A stretch of DNA of 9,911 nucleotides from Candidatus Aenigmatarchaeota archaeon (GTDB lineage Archaea > Aenigmatarchaeota > Aenigmatarchaeia > PWEA01 > JAGHBM01). Below are positions 1-6,392 of this stretch, one piece after another. Numbering within the stretch: position 1 is the first letter of the stretch; each line of letters opens with the position of its first letter. The DNA lies in NCBI GenBank assembly GCA_021160955.1, contig JAGHBM010000034.1:1-9911 (forward strand), given 5' to 3'. The notes beneath the pieces are model-generated. The model saw only the letters and a program-made list of their open reading frames with translations, ran no database searches and was not told the origin of the DNA. The translations under genes and the position numbers were made by a program.

Positions 1-1
1 A

Positions 2-526
2 GTTGATAGTCCCATCGGCATGGTTGAGTGGGTGGCTCTCGGTGGCGGATACGTCAAGGCTGTTCCAGTCTTCGTCAAGATAAAAGTACCGAGAAACATA
101 AGCGAGATAACTCGTAATTATCATGTGATAAAGGTTATGGTTAAAGCCACCACTGAGAAACCGACGAGCTCCGGAATAAAAGAGCAGATATCTCAGGCAC
201 GGGAGTTTTATTATGCTGTAACCATACCAGGGAATGTGAATGCAAAGACACAAGAAGAGTATGAAAACAGTCTTAAACTGGAGAAATTTTATGAGGAGTA
301 CGAGAGAATAAAGAATGGAATTAACAACGAATCTTATGGTGGTTACAGCAAGTTCAACGTCAAACATCCCGATGAAACCCAGAGTGGCGGCGAAGAGAGG
401 AAAATTAACTTTCCAACGGGATTTTTCACATTGAAAAACCAAGAAGAAGGTGGCGGATATCTTATTTATGTTATGTTGATAATTGTTATATTGTTGTTGC
501 TCATATACTTCATAAGGAAGAGATAG
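2..526 (+). CDS. C-terminal part of a membrane-anchored extracellular protein (5' end outside window)
   Basis: The frame is already open at base 2 (reads VDSPIG before the first Met at base 20), so this is the tail of a longer gene, not a gene starting at 20. The visible 174 residues begin with beta-rich sequence (VPVFVKIKVPRNIS) of the kind seen in NEW3/Ig-like repeats of archaeal surface proteins. A charged, Tyr/Glu/Lys-rich segment follows, then a Gly-rich stretch and one hydrophobic helix near the end (YLIYVMLIIVILLLLIYF) closed by the basic tail IRKR. That pattern indicates an outside body with a C-terminal membrane anchor and a cytoplasmic tail. Two N-glycosylation sequons (NIS, NES) are present. 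The stop TAG at 524-526 is followed after one base by the ATG of the next gene, so the two are probably co-transcribed and translationally coupled. No enzyme motif is visible and I do not recognise a specific family. Confidence 0.75.
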   Translation, partial: VDSPIGMVEWVALGGGYVKAVPVFVKIKVPRNISEITRNYHVIKVMVKATTEKPTSSGIKEQISQAREFYYAVTIPGNVNAKTQEEYENSLKLEKFYEEYERIKNGINNESYGGYSKFNVKHPDETQSGGEERKINFPTGFFTLKNQEEGGGYLIYVMLIIVILLLLIYFIRKR

Positions 527-527
527 T

Positions 528-2717
528 ATGAGAGCACCCCCAACACTGTTGACGTTTTTGTTATTCATATTGATAGTTCCATCTCTGGTTTTTGCGGCCC
601 CTGTTATCAACAGTGTAGAATATCCTCAATCACTCATTCTTGGCGATACAGCAACCATAAGGGCTAACATAACGGACAATGCAACCATAGACAAGGTTTT
701 GGTGAATTTTACATATCCGATGAACGAGACATTTGAAATGACTCACGTCAATGGTTCGATATACGAATTTAACTATACTCCCAACCTTGCAAAAACGTTC
801 GTCTACAATATATTCGCAAACGATTCGGAGGGCAACTTCACCATATCACCGAGCTACAGTTTCTCGGTGAGGATAAAGAAAGAGGTAGTCATCTCCGTTG
901 AAATTGCACCAATGTGTGGTGCTGGTTTTGAATATTACTACGTTCCGGACAAGGTCATAAGGGGAATGACAGTCCTATTTCTCCAGATAAATAACAACGT
1001 TGGTAACGTGGACATAAATGAGACCAGTACGATGTACGTCAAGAATGATACCACGATAGTCATGAGTCCCATATCTGATCAGACCGTTCTCCTTAAGCCG
1101 TGGGAATCGGATCCCCACTTTGGATTTTGGGTCACCAACAATAAGACCAAACCCGGTACTTACTATTGGCACGGTATTACGGAATTTGAGAGTGATTTAA
1201 ATAGGGGGAACAAAGAATATCCTTGGCCAGCATACAACGAAACTGCGAACTGCACGAAACCCGAAGATATCGATGGTGATGGAAGGGACGAAGTTACCTG
1301 CATATACATGTTCCCAACGGAATGCTATAACACATATGGAAGAAAATATGTGGCGAACACTACAAATGTCTCATCATTGAGAATACAGGGCGAGTCGCCC
1401 AATTCCACGACTTATTATTCAAAACTCAACATATCTAATACCACTTATTATGCCTACACTTTCAAAATGGAAAACTGCAGTGAATACTGTTATGCATGTT
1501 TCAGTGAGGATCAAAATTTAACATCAAACGAATGTACCTATGAACAAGGATGGCCAAATGCCGGTTGGATTATGATAAAATTGGGAAATTTCACGATTCC
1601 AGATCTCTCGTCGGATGGAAAGAAGGTAACTTTCACAGAAACCTACAGAAGTTGTGTAAACAGGTCGATAACCTCGGAGTGTGAAGTGAGTTACACAACC
1701 CACAAACTGAACTGTACCGATAGAATATTGTGTAGTGGGAGTTTGGAAATTGTTAAAGATTTCAAGGTTATAACTCAATTCGGTAATAAAACGGAGATAC
1801 AACCCCAACCTCAGCCACAACCAACGCCTGAGCCAACTCCCCAACCTCAGCCACAACCACTTCCAAAAGAAGGCAAAGGCGCCATAAAGATAAACATAGA
1901 ACCTATAGATCTTCAAGTCAAGGGTATGCAAGAAAAATACACTCCAGTTAGGTTCACCATAGAAAATGTTGGGGGAACACAAATCAATAACCTCACGATA
2001 AAATCAGTTATCGGAGAAGATTGGATCGCCAATGAGTCATACATAGATACCATAAAGCCGGGGGAGAAACTCAACAGAACCCTCTTCATAAAACCGACTT
2101 ACAAGGTGAGTCCGTCTACCTATGCCATTCCAACACAAGTTATAGCGAGGAATGGAGATATTTTGGATATGACATACTTCTGGTTTGAGGTTATCCCGGG
2201 TGAATTTTTATCAAAAGTCAAAATAGTGGAGAGTCCGAGCGAAATAATGTTGGACTCAAACTCATGGCAGACGATACCGATTTTGGTCAAGAACATAGGC
2301 AAAAAGCCTCTGACTGGCGTGTCTGCAAGGCTTGAGAATATCGAAAATTGCATAGTAAACCAATCGTCGTCTGAGATAAAGTTGGATGTGGATGAGGAAA
2401 AAACCCTAAACTTGAAGGTGAAAACAAAAACTGGCCCAGAATCTTGCAGGGCTTTTTTGATAGTCAATACGGATCAAGATGCCTATGCTTTCACGAGAAT
2501 GACGATAAAGGTCTCTCCTCCAAAGGCCCTGATACCAGGTGGAATACCGTTGACGTTCCTATTAACTTTAATATTCGTGATAATCCTGTTCATATTCATA
2601 ACTTTGAGAAGAAGAGGTAAGTATTCTGGAGCTCTAATACCAATTGTAATAAGCATAACAGCCATACTTTTGGTCTACATGTTACTGTGGTACTTGGGAT
2701 TCGTTCCTTTATTTTAG
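528..2717 (+). CDS. Large secreted, heavily N-glycosylated surface protein with C-terminal membrane anchor
   Basis: 729 residues. A signal peptide spans about 1-23 (hydrophobic core LLTFLLFILIVPSL, cleavage near VFA-AP). Residues about 26-115 look like an Ig-type beta domain. Residues about 120-424 are Cys- and Asn-rich, with 12 cysteines including the cluster CSEYCYAC (317-324). An acidic loop DIDGDGRDE at 247-255 resembles calcium-binding DxDGDG loops. A Pro/Gln/Glu/Thr linker covers 425-446. Two further beta domains (about 450-555 and 560-662) resemble archaeal NEW3/COG1470-type repeats, the second with two cysteines. Two membrane helices (about 673-692 and 701-725) flank a basic RRRGK loop. 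I count 28 N-x-S/T sequons, 24 of them before the linker. The even cysteine number suggests disulfides outside the cell. The start is ATG one base after the previous stop, with a weak purine-rich GGAAGAG upstream. Role: probably envelope structure, adhesion or ligand binding; no catalytic motif is seen. Confidence 0.85.
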   Translation: MRAPPTLLTFLLFILIVPSLVFAAPVINSVEYPQSLILGDTATIRANITDNATIDKVLVNFTYPMNETFEMTHVNGSIYEFNYTPNLAKTFVYNIFANDSEGNFTISPSYSFSVRIKKEVVISVEIAPMCGAGFEYYYVPDKVIRGMTVLFLQINNNVGNVDINETSTMYVKNDTTIVMSPISDQTVLLKPWESDPHFGFWVTNNKTKPGTYYWHGITEFESDLNRGNKEYPWPAYNETANCTKPEDIDGDGRDEVTCIYMFPTECYNTYGRKYVANTTNVSSLRIQGESPNSTTYYSKLNISNTTYYAYTFKMENCSEYCYACFSEDQNLTSNECTYEQGWPNAGWIMIKLGNFTIPDLSSDGKKVTFTETYRSCVNRSITSECEVSYTTHKLNCTDRILCSGSLEIVKDFKVITQFGNKTEIQPQPQPQPTPEPTPQPQPQPLPKEGKGAIKINIEPIDLQVKGMQEKYTPVRFTIENVGGTQINNLTIKSVIGEDWIANESYIDTIKPGEKLNRTLFIKPTYKVSPSTYAIPTQVIARNGDILDMTYFWFEVIPGEFLSKVKIVESPSEIMLDSNSWQTIPILVKNIGKKPLTGVSARLENIENCIVNQSSSEIKLDVDEEKTLNLKVKTKTGPESCRAFLIVNTDQDAYAFTRMTIKVSPPKALIPGGIPLTFLLTLIFVIILFIFITLRRRGKYSGALIPIVISITAILLVYMLLWYLGFVPLF
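1803..1859 (+). repeat. Short in-frame repeat encoding the Pro/Gln linker
   Basis: An exact 21-bp unit at 1803-1823 recurs at 1839-1859, a 36-bp offset that keeps the reading frame. It encodes the PQPQPQPTPEPTPQPQPQP linker of the surface glycoprotein. Low-complexity Pro-rich linkers of this type commonly separate extracellular domains and expand or contract by slippage. Confidence 0.8.
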
Positions 2718-3302
2718 TCTGGATATTTTCAGTTCTCTTTCCTCTTCTTTCAACATGTGAAGTAGTTCATATTCCTTGGACATGGAGTTGAATTCTATCC
2801 AGAACTCTATCGTCGAGAGAACTATTATGAAAATTCCTGTAATCGCTATCCAAAGGAAATCAACGTTCAGACCGAGAATTTTTGTTATGTTCACTGCATC
2901 TCCTTTTGCACCAAGTAGATAGAAACCGGTGGAAAAGAAAAACCCAAGAGATGCTGTAGATATGTAAAAAGATTTGAGAAAGTATCCTTTGAGTCTAATA
3001 AGCGATGAGATCATTGCCAGAATTACTCCGAGGAGTAAGTTGCCTACGAGACCTGCGGCAAGGATGTTTACAGCCTGAAGTTTTGTCACGTCACATGATG
3101 TATTTATCATGTAGATGAAATCGAATGGTATTATCTGTATGCTCGACGTGAACGGACAGTGATATATGTTCAGTACGATCATATGAAAAATTTCATGGGT
3201 TATCGTTGCTATTATCAGAACTGTCACAGGAAAAATTATGAGGGCTTTTCTCTCTTCCCTCATCAGTTCATCTATTCCGTCTCTGAGTCCTCTGAAGTTC
3301 AT
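2709..3302 (-). CDS. M50-like membrane zinc metalloprotease (short paralogue)
   Basis: 197 residues with four hydrophobic helices (about 20-42, 77-101, 111-131, 148-168) and a charged C-terminal helix rich in Glu/Lys. The first helix carries HEIFH (36-40), an HExxH zinc motif placed within the membrane as in site-2/M50 proteases. LAAGLVGNLLLG (81-92) resembles the M50 AGPxxN motif with Leu replacing Pro. AKGD (132-135) supplies a candidate third zinc ligand, D135. C49 and C70 are shared with the larger paralogue next door, which aligns throughout this domain. The ATG at 3302 has a GAGAGGTAA Shine-Dalgarno-like stretch about 10 nt upstream but lies inside a perfect dyad. An alternative ATG at 3263 lies 4 nt beyond the stop of the overlapping small ORF. 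The 3' end overlaps the convergent surface-protein gene by 9 bp. Substrate unknown. Unlike its paralogue, the protein lacks a helix before the HExxH helix unless the small ORF supplies it. Confidence 0.8.
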   Translation of the reverse strand: MNFRGLRDGIDELMREERKALIIFPVTVLIIATITHEIFHMIVLNIYHCPFTSSIQIIPFDFIYMINTSCDVTKLQAVNILAAGLVGNLLLGVILAMISSLIRLKGYFLKSFYISTASLGFFFSTGFYLLGAKGDAVNITKILGLNVDFLWIAITGIFIIVLSTIEFWIEFNSMSKEYELLHMLKEEERELKISRLK

Positions 3303-3417
3303 TGAACTTCTTACCTCTCAAAAATTCTATTTTTGTAAATGCATATAGAACAAATACAACTATGAGAGTTATGGAGACCTCAAGAGCGGTTTTTTCAGTT
3401 ACCACAGTGATATTCAT
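3268..3417 (-). CDS. Small single-helix membrane protein, or detached N-terminus of the downstream M50-like protease
   Basis: An open frame of 49 codons, ATG at 3417 to TGA at 3268, fills the space between the two protease genes. It has a short polar N-terminus (MNITVVTEKT), one hydrophobic helix at about residues 11-27 (LEVSITLIVVFVLYAF) and a strongly basic tail (RGKK, then RTQRRNR), giving an expected outside-to-inside orientation. An AT-rich TATA-like box centred about 26 nt upstream of the ATG implies a leaderless transcript beginning at this start, which supports use of this codon. It overlaps the next gene's ATG (3302) by 35 nt in another frame. The larger paralogue has a comparable helix plus basic loop just before its HExxH helix, so this ORF may be that segment separated from its catalytic part by a +1 frame change. 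No homologue is recognised; coding status is inferred. Confidence 0.5.
   Translation of the reverse strand: MNITVVTEKTALEVSITLIVVFVLYAFTKIEFLRGKKFNELQRTQRRNR
3294..3310 (-). promoter_or_regulatory. Perfect dyad enclosing the start codon of the short M50-like gene
   Basis: GAAGTTCA and TGAACTTC flank a single central base that is the A of the ATG at 3302. In mRNA it would form a 7-bp stem with a 3-nt loop covering the start codon, just downstream of the GAGAGGTAA Shine-Dalgarno-like stretch. Ribosomes translating the overlapping small ORF would open it, so it could couple the two translations. Formation in vivo is inference. Confidence 0.45.
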
Positions 3418-3436
3418 AATGATTTTAAAGATTTTG

Positions 3437-4441
3437 TCATTTAAATATTTTCCTGAAGAAGAAAACGCCCGACGATAGTGATAGAAATACCCCGATTAAG
3501 TTAAGATAAAGTTGTGGCACTCTCAATCCAATTATCGACAATATGTTGTGGATGTCCCCTTTTGCATAGAAAAAGTAAATGAAAGATGATAACATAAGAG
3601 AGAAGGAAACTATGTGAAGTTTGGTTGATTTTTTGACCTTTGAAAGGATGGTCAAAACGAAACCCAAAATTATATTTCCCAACAATCCTGCACCGAGGAT
3701 TAATATGCTTTCCAGCTTCGTGACGGCACAATTCTCCAATGTTACAGTCTTTGGGCCCAAGAATGATGCCTCAATTTTACAGGGACATCCGAAGAATCCT
3801 GCGACTGCCAGATGAAATAGTTCATGTGTGATCGTTGAAAGTATTAACATCGAAAAGAGAAATAGAAATACGTTTTCAAGTGTGTTTAGATGGGACAGTG
3901 CATATTTTTTCATCTTGTATAGGTTTTTTCTGAGACTGTAAAATATTGTCAGTGTTAATGTCGATAAGTATCCGAATATCATGAAAGGGCTGGATGCACT
4001 TTCTATGAGGTTACCGGTGATAATATTATTATTGGTTTTATCATCTTTGCCACCCTTCGAGGATCTTTTTCTGTCACCGATGAAACTCTTGTTTATTTCC
4101 ACGAACTTTTCGTCAAACCTTTTGATGCCGTCTATGGGGATCATTACCCTGAGCAAGTAACTCCCAGTTTTGTTCGGGATAAGAAAAAATTCTATTTCGT
4201 TTCCAGAATAGCTCACGGACTTTATATCTTCTTCTTTACAAACATCGTCGCAAAGGAATATCCTTGCATTCAAAGGAGATATGTTAAAGGTTAAGTTTGA
4301 AAGTTCTGTAACAACTTCCATGTCGTTTTTTTCAAAGGTTATGTCTTTGATGAAGAATAGTTTCTCGTCCGCGTTTACTATACTCGAGAGTGAAAAAAGC
4401 ATGGTTAGAATAAAAATTGCAATATAAACAAGCTTGTTCAC
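3437..4441 (-). CDS. Extracellular beta domain fused to an M50-like membrane zinc metalloprotease (long paralogue)
   Basis: 334 residues from a GTG start. A signal peptide or first helix spans about 1-20. A predicted extracellular beta domain follows (about 24-120) with sequons NLT, NIS, NKT, NKS and a CDDVC pair (64, 68), then a polar Lys/Asp/Asn linker. A helix lies at about 153-170 with a basic loop (RKNLYKMKK), then the catalytic-type core: HELFH at 206-210, LGAGLLGNIILG (249-260, like M50 AGPxxN), AKGD (293-296, candidate third ligand D296), and further helices near 274-292 and 308-329. Cysteines 219, 221 and 238 lie in the loop after the HExxH helix. C219 and C238 match the short paralogue, and both proteins continue with VTKL. 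It probably cleaves, or binds zinc near, membrane or surface proteins; the substrate is unknown. It begins 35 nt after the DUF58 gene. Loss of activity cannot be excluded, since the M50 LDG motif is only loosely matched. Confidence 0.8.
   Translation of the reverse strand: MNKLVYIAIFILTMLFSLSSIVNADEKLFFIKDITFEKNDMEVVTELSNLTFNISPLNARIFLCDDVCKEEDIKSVSYSGNEIEFFLIPNKTGSYLLRVMIPIDGIKRFDEKFVEINKSFIGDRKRSSKGGKDDKTNNNIITGNLIESASSPFMIFGYLSTLTLTIFYSLRKNLYKMKKYALSHLNTLENVFLFLFSMLILSTITHELFHLAVAGFFGCPCKIEASFLGPKTVTLENCAVTKLESILILGAGLLGNIILGFVLTILSKVKKSTKLHIVSFSLMLSSFIYFFYAKGDIHNILSIIGLRVPQLYLNLIGVFLSLSSGVFFFRKIFK
3439..3450 (-). promoter_or_regulatory. Candidate TATA box for the small ORF / short M50-like gene
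   Basis: On the minus strand AAATATTTAAAT is centred about 26 nt before the ATG at 3417, the usual archaeal TATA-to-start-site distance. It lies in the last codons and stop of the larger protease gene, so it would be an internal promoter giving a leaderless message for the two distal frames. AT-rich composition alone could produce such a box by chance. Confidence 0.45.
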
Positions 4442-4460
4442 TCTTTAATTTTCAATTTTA

Positions 4461-4472
4461 AAGTATAAAAAA
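4461..4472 (-). promoter_or_regulatory. Candidate TATA box for the long M50-like gene; also an oligo-T run after the DUF58 gene
   Basis: The 35-nt gap after the DUF58 stop reads TTTTTTATACTT on the minus strand, centred about 25 nt before the GTG at 4441. It could be a promoter giving a nearly leaderless message. Its T6 run could instead be a weak archaeal terminator for the MoxR-DUF58 transcript. The sequence does not decide between these. Confidence 0.35.
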
Positions 4473-4476
4473 TTGA

Positions 4477-5418
4477 CTACACGATCCTTCTTATTCTCAG
4501 TTCCATGACCAATGGTTTCACAAATGGTTCGTGGGTGAATACCTTTATGAATCCGGCGTTGCTGCTCCTGAATATTTTTTTAACCTTTTCTGATTGCTCC
4601 CTCGCAAGCCTTTCATATTCCTTTTTGGCTTTTCCTAAGTCAACGATTAGTGTTTTATCCGAGAATGGATCCTTGAACCTGAAATTTCCAGATCCCTTGG
4701 GAAGGAATTCGTCCCTCAGGTCTCTGACCATTATTCCCATCACGTCGTTGAGCTTGTTACTCACCATCTTTAAACTGCTTTCCCACTCCCATCCCATTCC
4801 AATGAAATCTGAAATTATGAATAGCATACTGTTCTCTTCAACGTTGTTGAGTATGTACCTGAGAGCTTTGTCTAAGTTGCATTTCCCACCATACAAGTCA
4901 TCGTCCACCATCATTCTCAACGCCCTGTAATATTGTGTTTCATCGTTGGACGGTGGAAGGAATGTTATAATATCCTCAGAGTACATTCCAAATCCTATGT
5001 TGTCTCCTATTTCTATACCAGCGCTTATTATCGCTCCAGCTATTACGGATGCATACTCTCTCTTCAGTTTTTTCTGCGTCCCAAATTTCATCGATGCGCA
5101 TGCATCAAGAAGAACTATTATGTTTAGGTTTCTCTCCTCTTCGTATTGCTTTATGAACAGTCTTCCAGTTCTGAGGCTTGCTTTCCAATCTATCCTCGTC
5201 GCATCGTCCTGTCCTGGAACGTATTCTTTTAGTTGTGCAAATTCGAGACCTGTACCTCTGAATAGTTGCCTATACGTCAAAAGAAAAGAAAAAGCATCGG
5301 TGAGTCTCCTCACTTCGGCATCTATTTCCCTCATGAGATCCTTTATCTTTTGGAGTCTCTTAGATTCTTTGTCTGCTTCTTTCCTGAGTTCTTCTTCTTT
5401 TTTAGTTATTTTGCTCAT
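4477..5418 (-). CDS. DUF58 family protein (VWA-like partner of MoxR ATPases)
   Basis: 313 residues. The DUF58 signature is clear at about 58-97: GLEFAQLKEYVPGQDD, then RIDWKASLRTGRLFIKQYEEER. A VWA-like Rossmann fold follows, with the metal-site strand LLDACASM (103-110) and a second acidic strand ISDF (202-205). The metal motif normally reads DxSxS; here position 107 is Cys (codon TGC), giving DxCxS. An N-terminal Lys/Glu-rich segment (1-40), probably coiled coil, precedes the domain. There is no membrane helix, so the protein is probably cytoplasmic. DUF58 proteins are encoded beside MoxR ATPases across bacteria and archaea, and the pair is thought to act in assembly or metal-cofactor insertion of target proteins. 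The ATG overlaps the upstream MoxR stop by 4 nt (ATGA), so translation is coupled; no strong Shine-Dalgarno is seen. Precise function unknown. Confidence 0.92.
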   Translation of the reverse strand: MSKITKKEEELRKEADKESKRLQKIKDLMREIDAEVRRLTDAFSFLLTYRQLFRGTGLEFAQLKEYVPGQDDATRIDWKASLRTGRLFIKQYEEERNLNIIVLLDACASMKFGTQKKLKREYASVIAGAIISAGIEIGDNIGFGMYSEDIITFLPPSNDETQYYRALRMMVDDDLYGGKCNLDKALRYILNNVEENSMLFIISDFIGMGWEWESSLKMVSNKLNDVMGIMVRDLRDEFLPKGSGNFRFKDPFSDKTLIVDLGKAKKEYERLAREQSEKVKKIFRSSNAGFIKVFTHEPFVKPLVMELRIRRIV

Positions 5419-6392
5419 GTTATCGGGACCTTATCTATTATTTCCTCTATTATTTCATCTGTTCCTATGCCTTCAGCTTTCCCCTCATAATTCAAAATTA
5501 TCCTATGTCTCAAAACGTTGGGCGCAACTTCCCTAATATCATCAGGTATCACGTAATCTCTCCCATTCATGAGCGCAGTGGCCTTGCCCGATAAATTCAA
5601 ATATATCGTCGCGCGTGGAGACGCCCCCCATTTTATGTACTTACCGAGCTTTATGTTGTACCTATCGGGATGTCTCGTTGCATTGACGAGTCTGACTATG
5701 TATTTTTTTATTCCTGTAGAACTCTTCAAAGTCTTGACGAGTTTTTGGATCTCTATTATGTCTTTTTTTGTCATAACCTTTTTTATTCCGTAATCGTCGA
5801 GTCTTTTTATCTCAGCGTTTTCGTCTATTATTTTCATCTCGTTTTCCCTTTCGGGGTAGCCGACCTTCAGCTTGAACAAGAACCTATCAACCTGTGCCTC
5901 CGGCAATGGATACACACCTTTAGTTTCCAAAGGATTCTGCGTTGCCAGAACCATGAACGGTTTCGGGAGCTGAAAAGTTTCCTTTCCAATGGTAACTTCC
6001 CTTTCCTGCATTGCCTGAAGCATCGCACTCTGAACTTTACTCGGGGCTCTGTTTATTTCATCGGCTGCAATTATGTTCCCAAATATTGGTCCCTTGCTCA
6101 CTTGAAATCCCTTTCCTTTTATGTACATTACGGTTCCGGTTATATCCGATGGCAACAAATCTGGCGTGAACTGTATTCTCTGATACTTGATATCCTTTAT
6201 GGTTCTGGATAAAGCCATTATTGATAGAGTCTTGGCAACACCGGGGACACCTTCCAAAAGGCAGTGACCGTTGCAGATGAGTGCCTTTATTATCGATGAT
6301 ATCACATCTTCCTGTCCGTATACGCACTTCTGAATTTCCCTCTTTACTTGAAGAATCATCTCGCTGTATTTTTTCAAATCTTTTCTCATCAT
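5415..6392 (-). CDS. MoxR family AAA+ ATPase, second of a tandem pair
   Basis: 325 residues, normal MoxR length. GQEDVI (26-31) begins the AAA+ core. Walker A is GVPGVAKT (48-55), Walker B ends in DEINR (111-115), sensor 1 is ATQN (150-153), the arginine finger region is QVDRFLF (R170), and sensor 2 is GASPRAT (256-262). The C-terminal helical lid contains GRDYVIPDD. All residues needed for ATP binding and hydrolysis are present, so an active ring ATPase is expected. The start is one of two adjacent ATGs (6392 or 6389); GGTGA just upstream fits the second better by spacing. It overlaps the preceding MoxR gene by 4 nt and the following DUF58 gene by 4 nt, indicating one operon. Two DNA tracts are identical with the sister gene although the intervening sequence is only about half identical in protein. 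The two paralogues could form mixed rings or serve different partners; that is inference. Confidence 0.95.
   Translation of the reverse strand: MMRKDLKKYSEMILQVKREIQKCVYGQEDVISSIIKALICNGHCLLEGVPGVAKTLSIMALSRTIKDIKYQRIQFTPDLLPSDITGTVMYIKGKGFQVSKGPIFGNIIAADEINRAPSKVQSAMLQAMQEREVTIGKETFQLPKPFMVLATQNPLETKGVYPLPEAQVDRFLFKLKVGYPERENEMKIIDENAEIKRLDDYGIKKVMTKKDIIEIQKLVKTLKSSTGIKKYIVRLVNATRHPDRYNIKLGKYIKWGASPRATIYLNLSGKATALMNGRDYVIPDDIREVAPNVLRHRIILNYEGKAEGIGTDEIIEEIIDKVPIT
5476..5577 (-). repeat. 102-bp tract identical between the two MoxR genes (copy in second gene)
   Basis: Every base matches 6450-6551, a constant 974-bp offset. It encodes 34 identical residues of the C-terminal lid (ALMNGRDYVIPDD through NYEGKA). 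The sequence diverges at once on both sides. Confidence 0.95.
5925..6011 (-). repeat. 87-bp tract identical between the two MoxR genes (copy in second gene)
   Basis: Every base matches 6899-6985 at the same 974-bp offset. It encodes 29 identical residues around sensor 1 (MQEREVTIGKE through ATQNPLE). A further 27-bp identity lies at 5871-5897 / 6845-6871. Confidence 0.95.

Noticed and set aside
20..526. Complete gene starting at the ATG at 20
   Set aside because: The frame is open upstream to the window edge and the protein lacks a signal peptide though it is plainly exported, so the true start lies outside.
1803..1859. Possible CRISPR-like short repeats
   Set aside because: Only two 21-bp copies, in frame inside a Pro/Gln linker, with no spacers of regular length or cas genes.
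1524..1982. 152-codon minus-strand open frame opposite the surface-protein linker
   Set aside because: Its Trp/Leu/Arg-rich repeats are the reverse reading of the Pro/Gln linker; no independent start signals or domain.
4946..5536. 196-codon plus-strand open frame opposite DUF58/MoxR
   Set aside because: Antisense shadow of two well-supported genes; Ser/Phe/Leu-rich with no motif.
5670..6212. 180-codon plus-strand open frame opposite the second MoxR gene
   Set aside because: Antisense shadow of conserved AAA+ sequence; the parallel gene shows similar shadows because of shared DNA.
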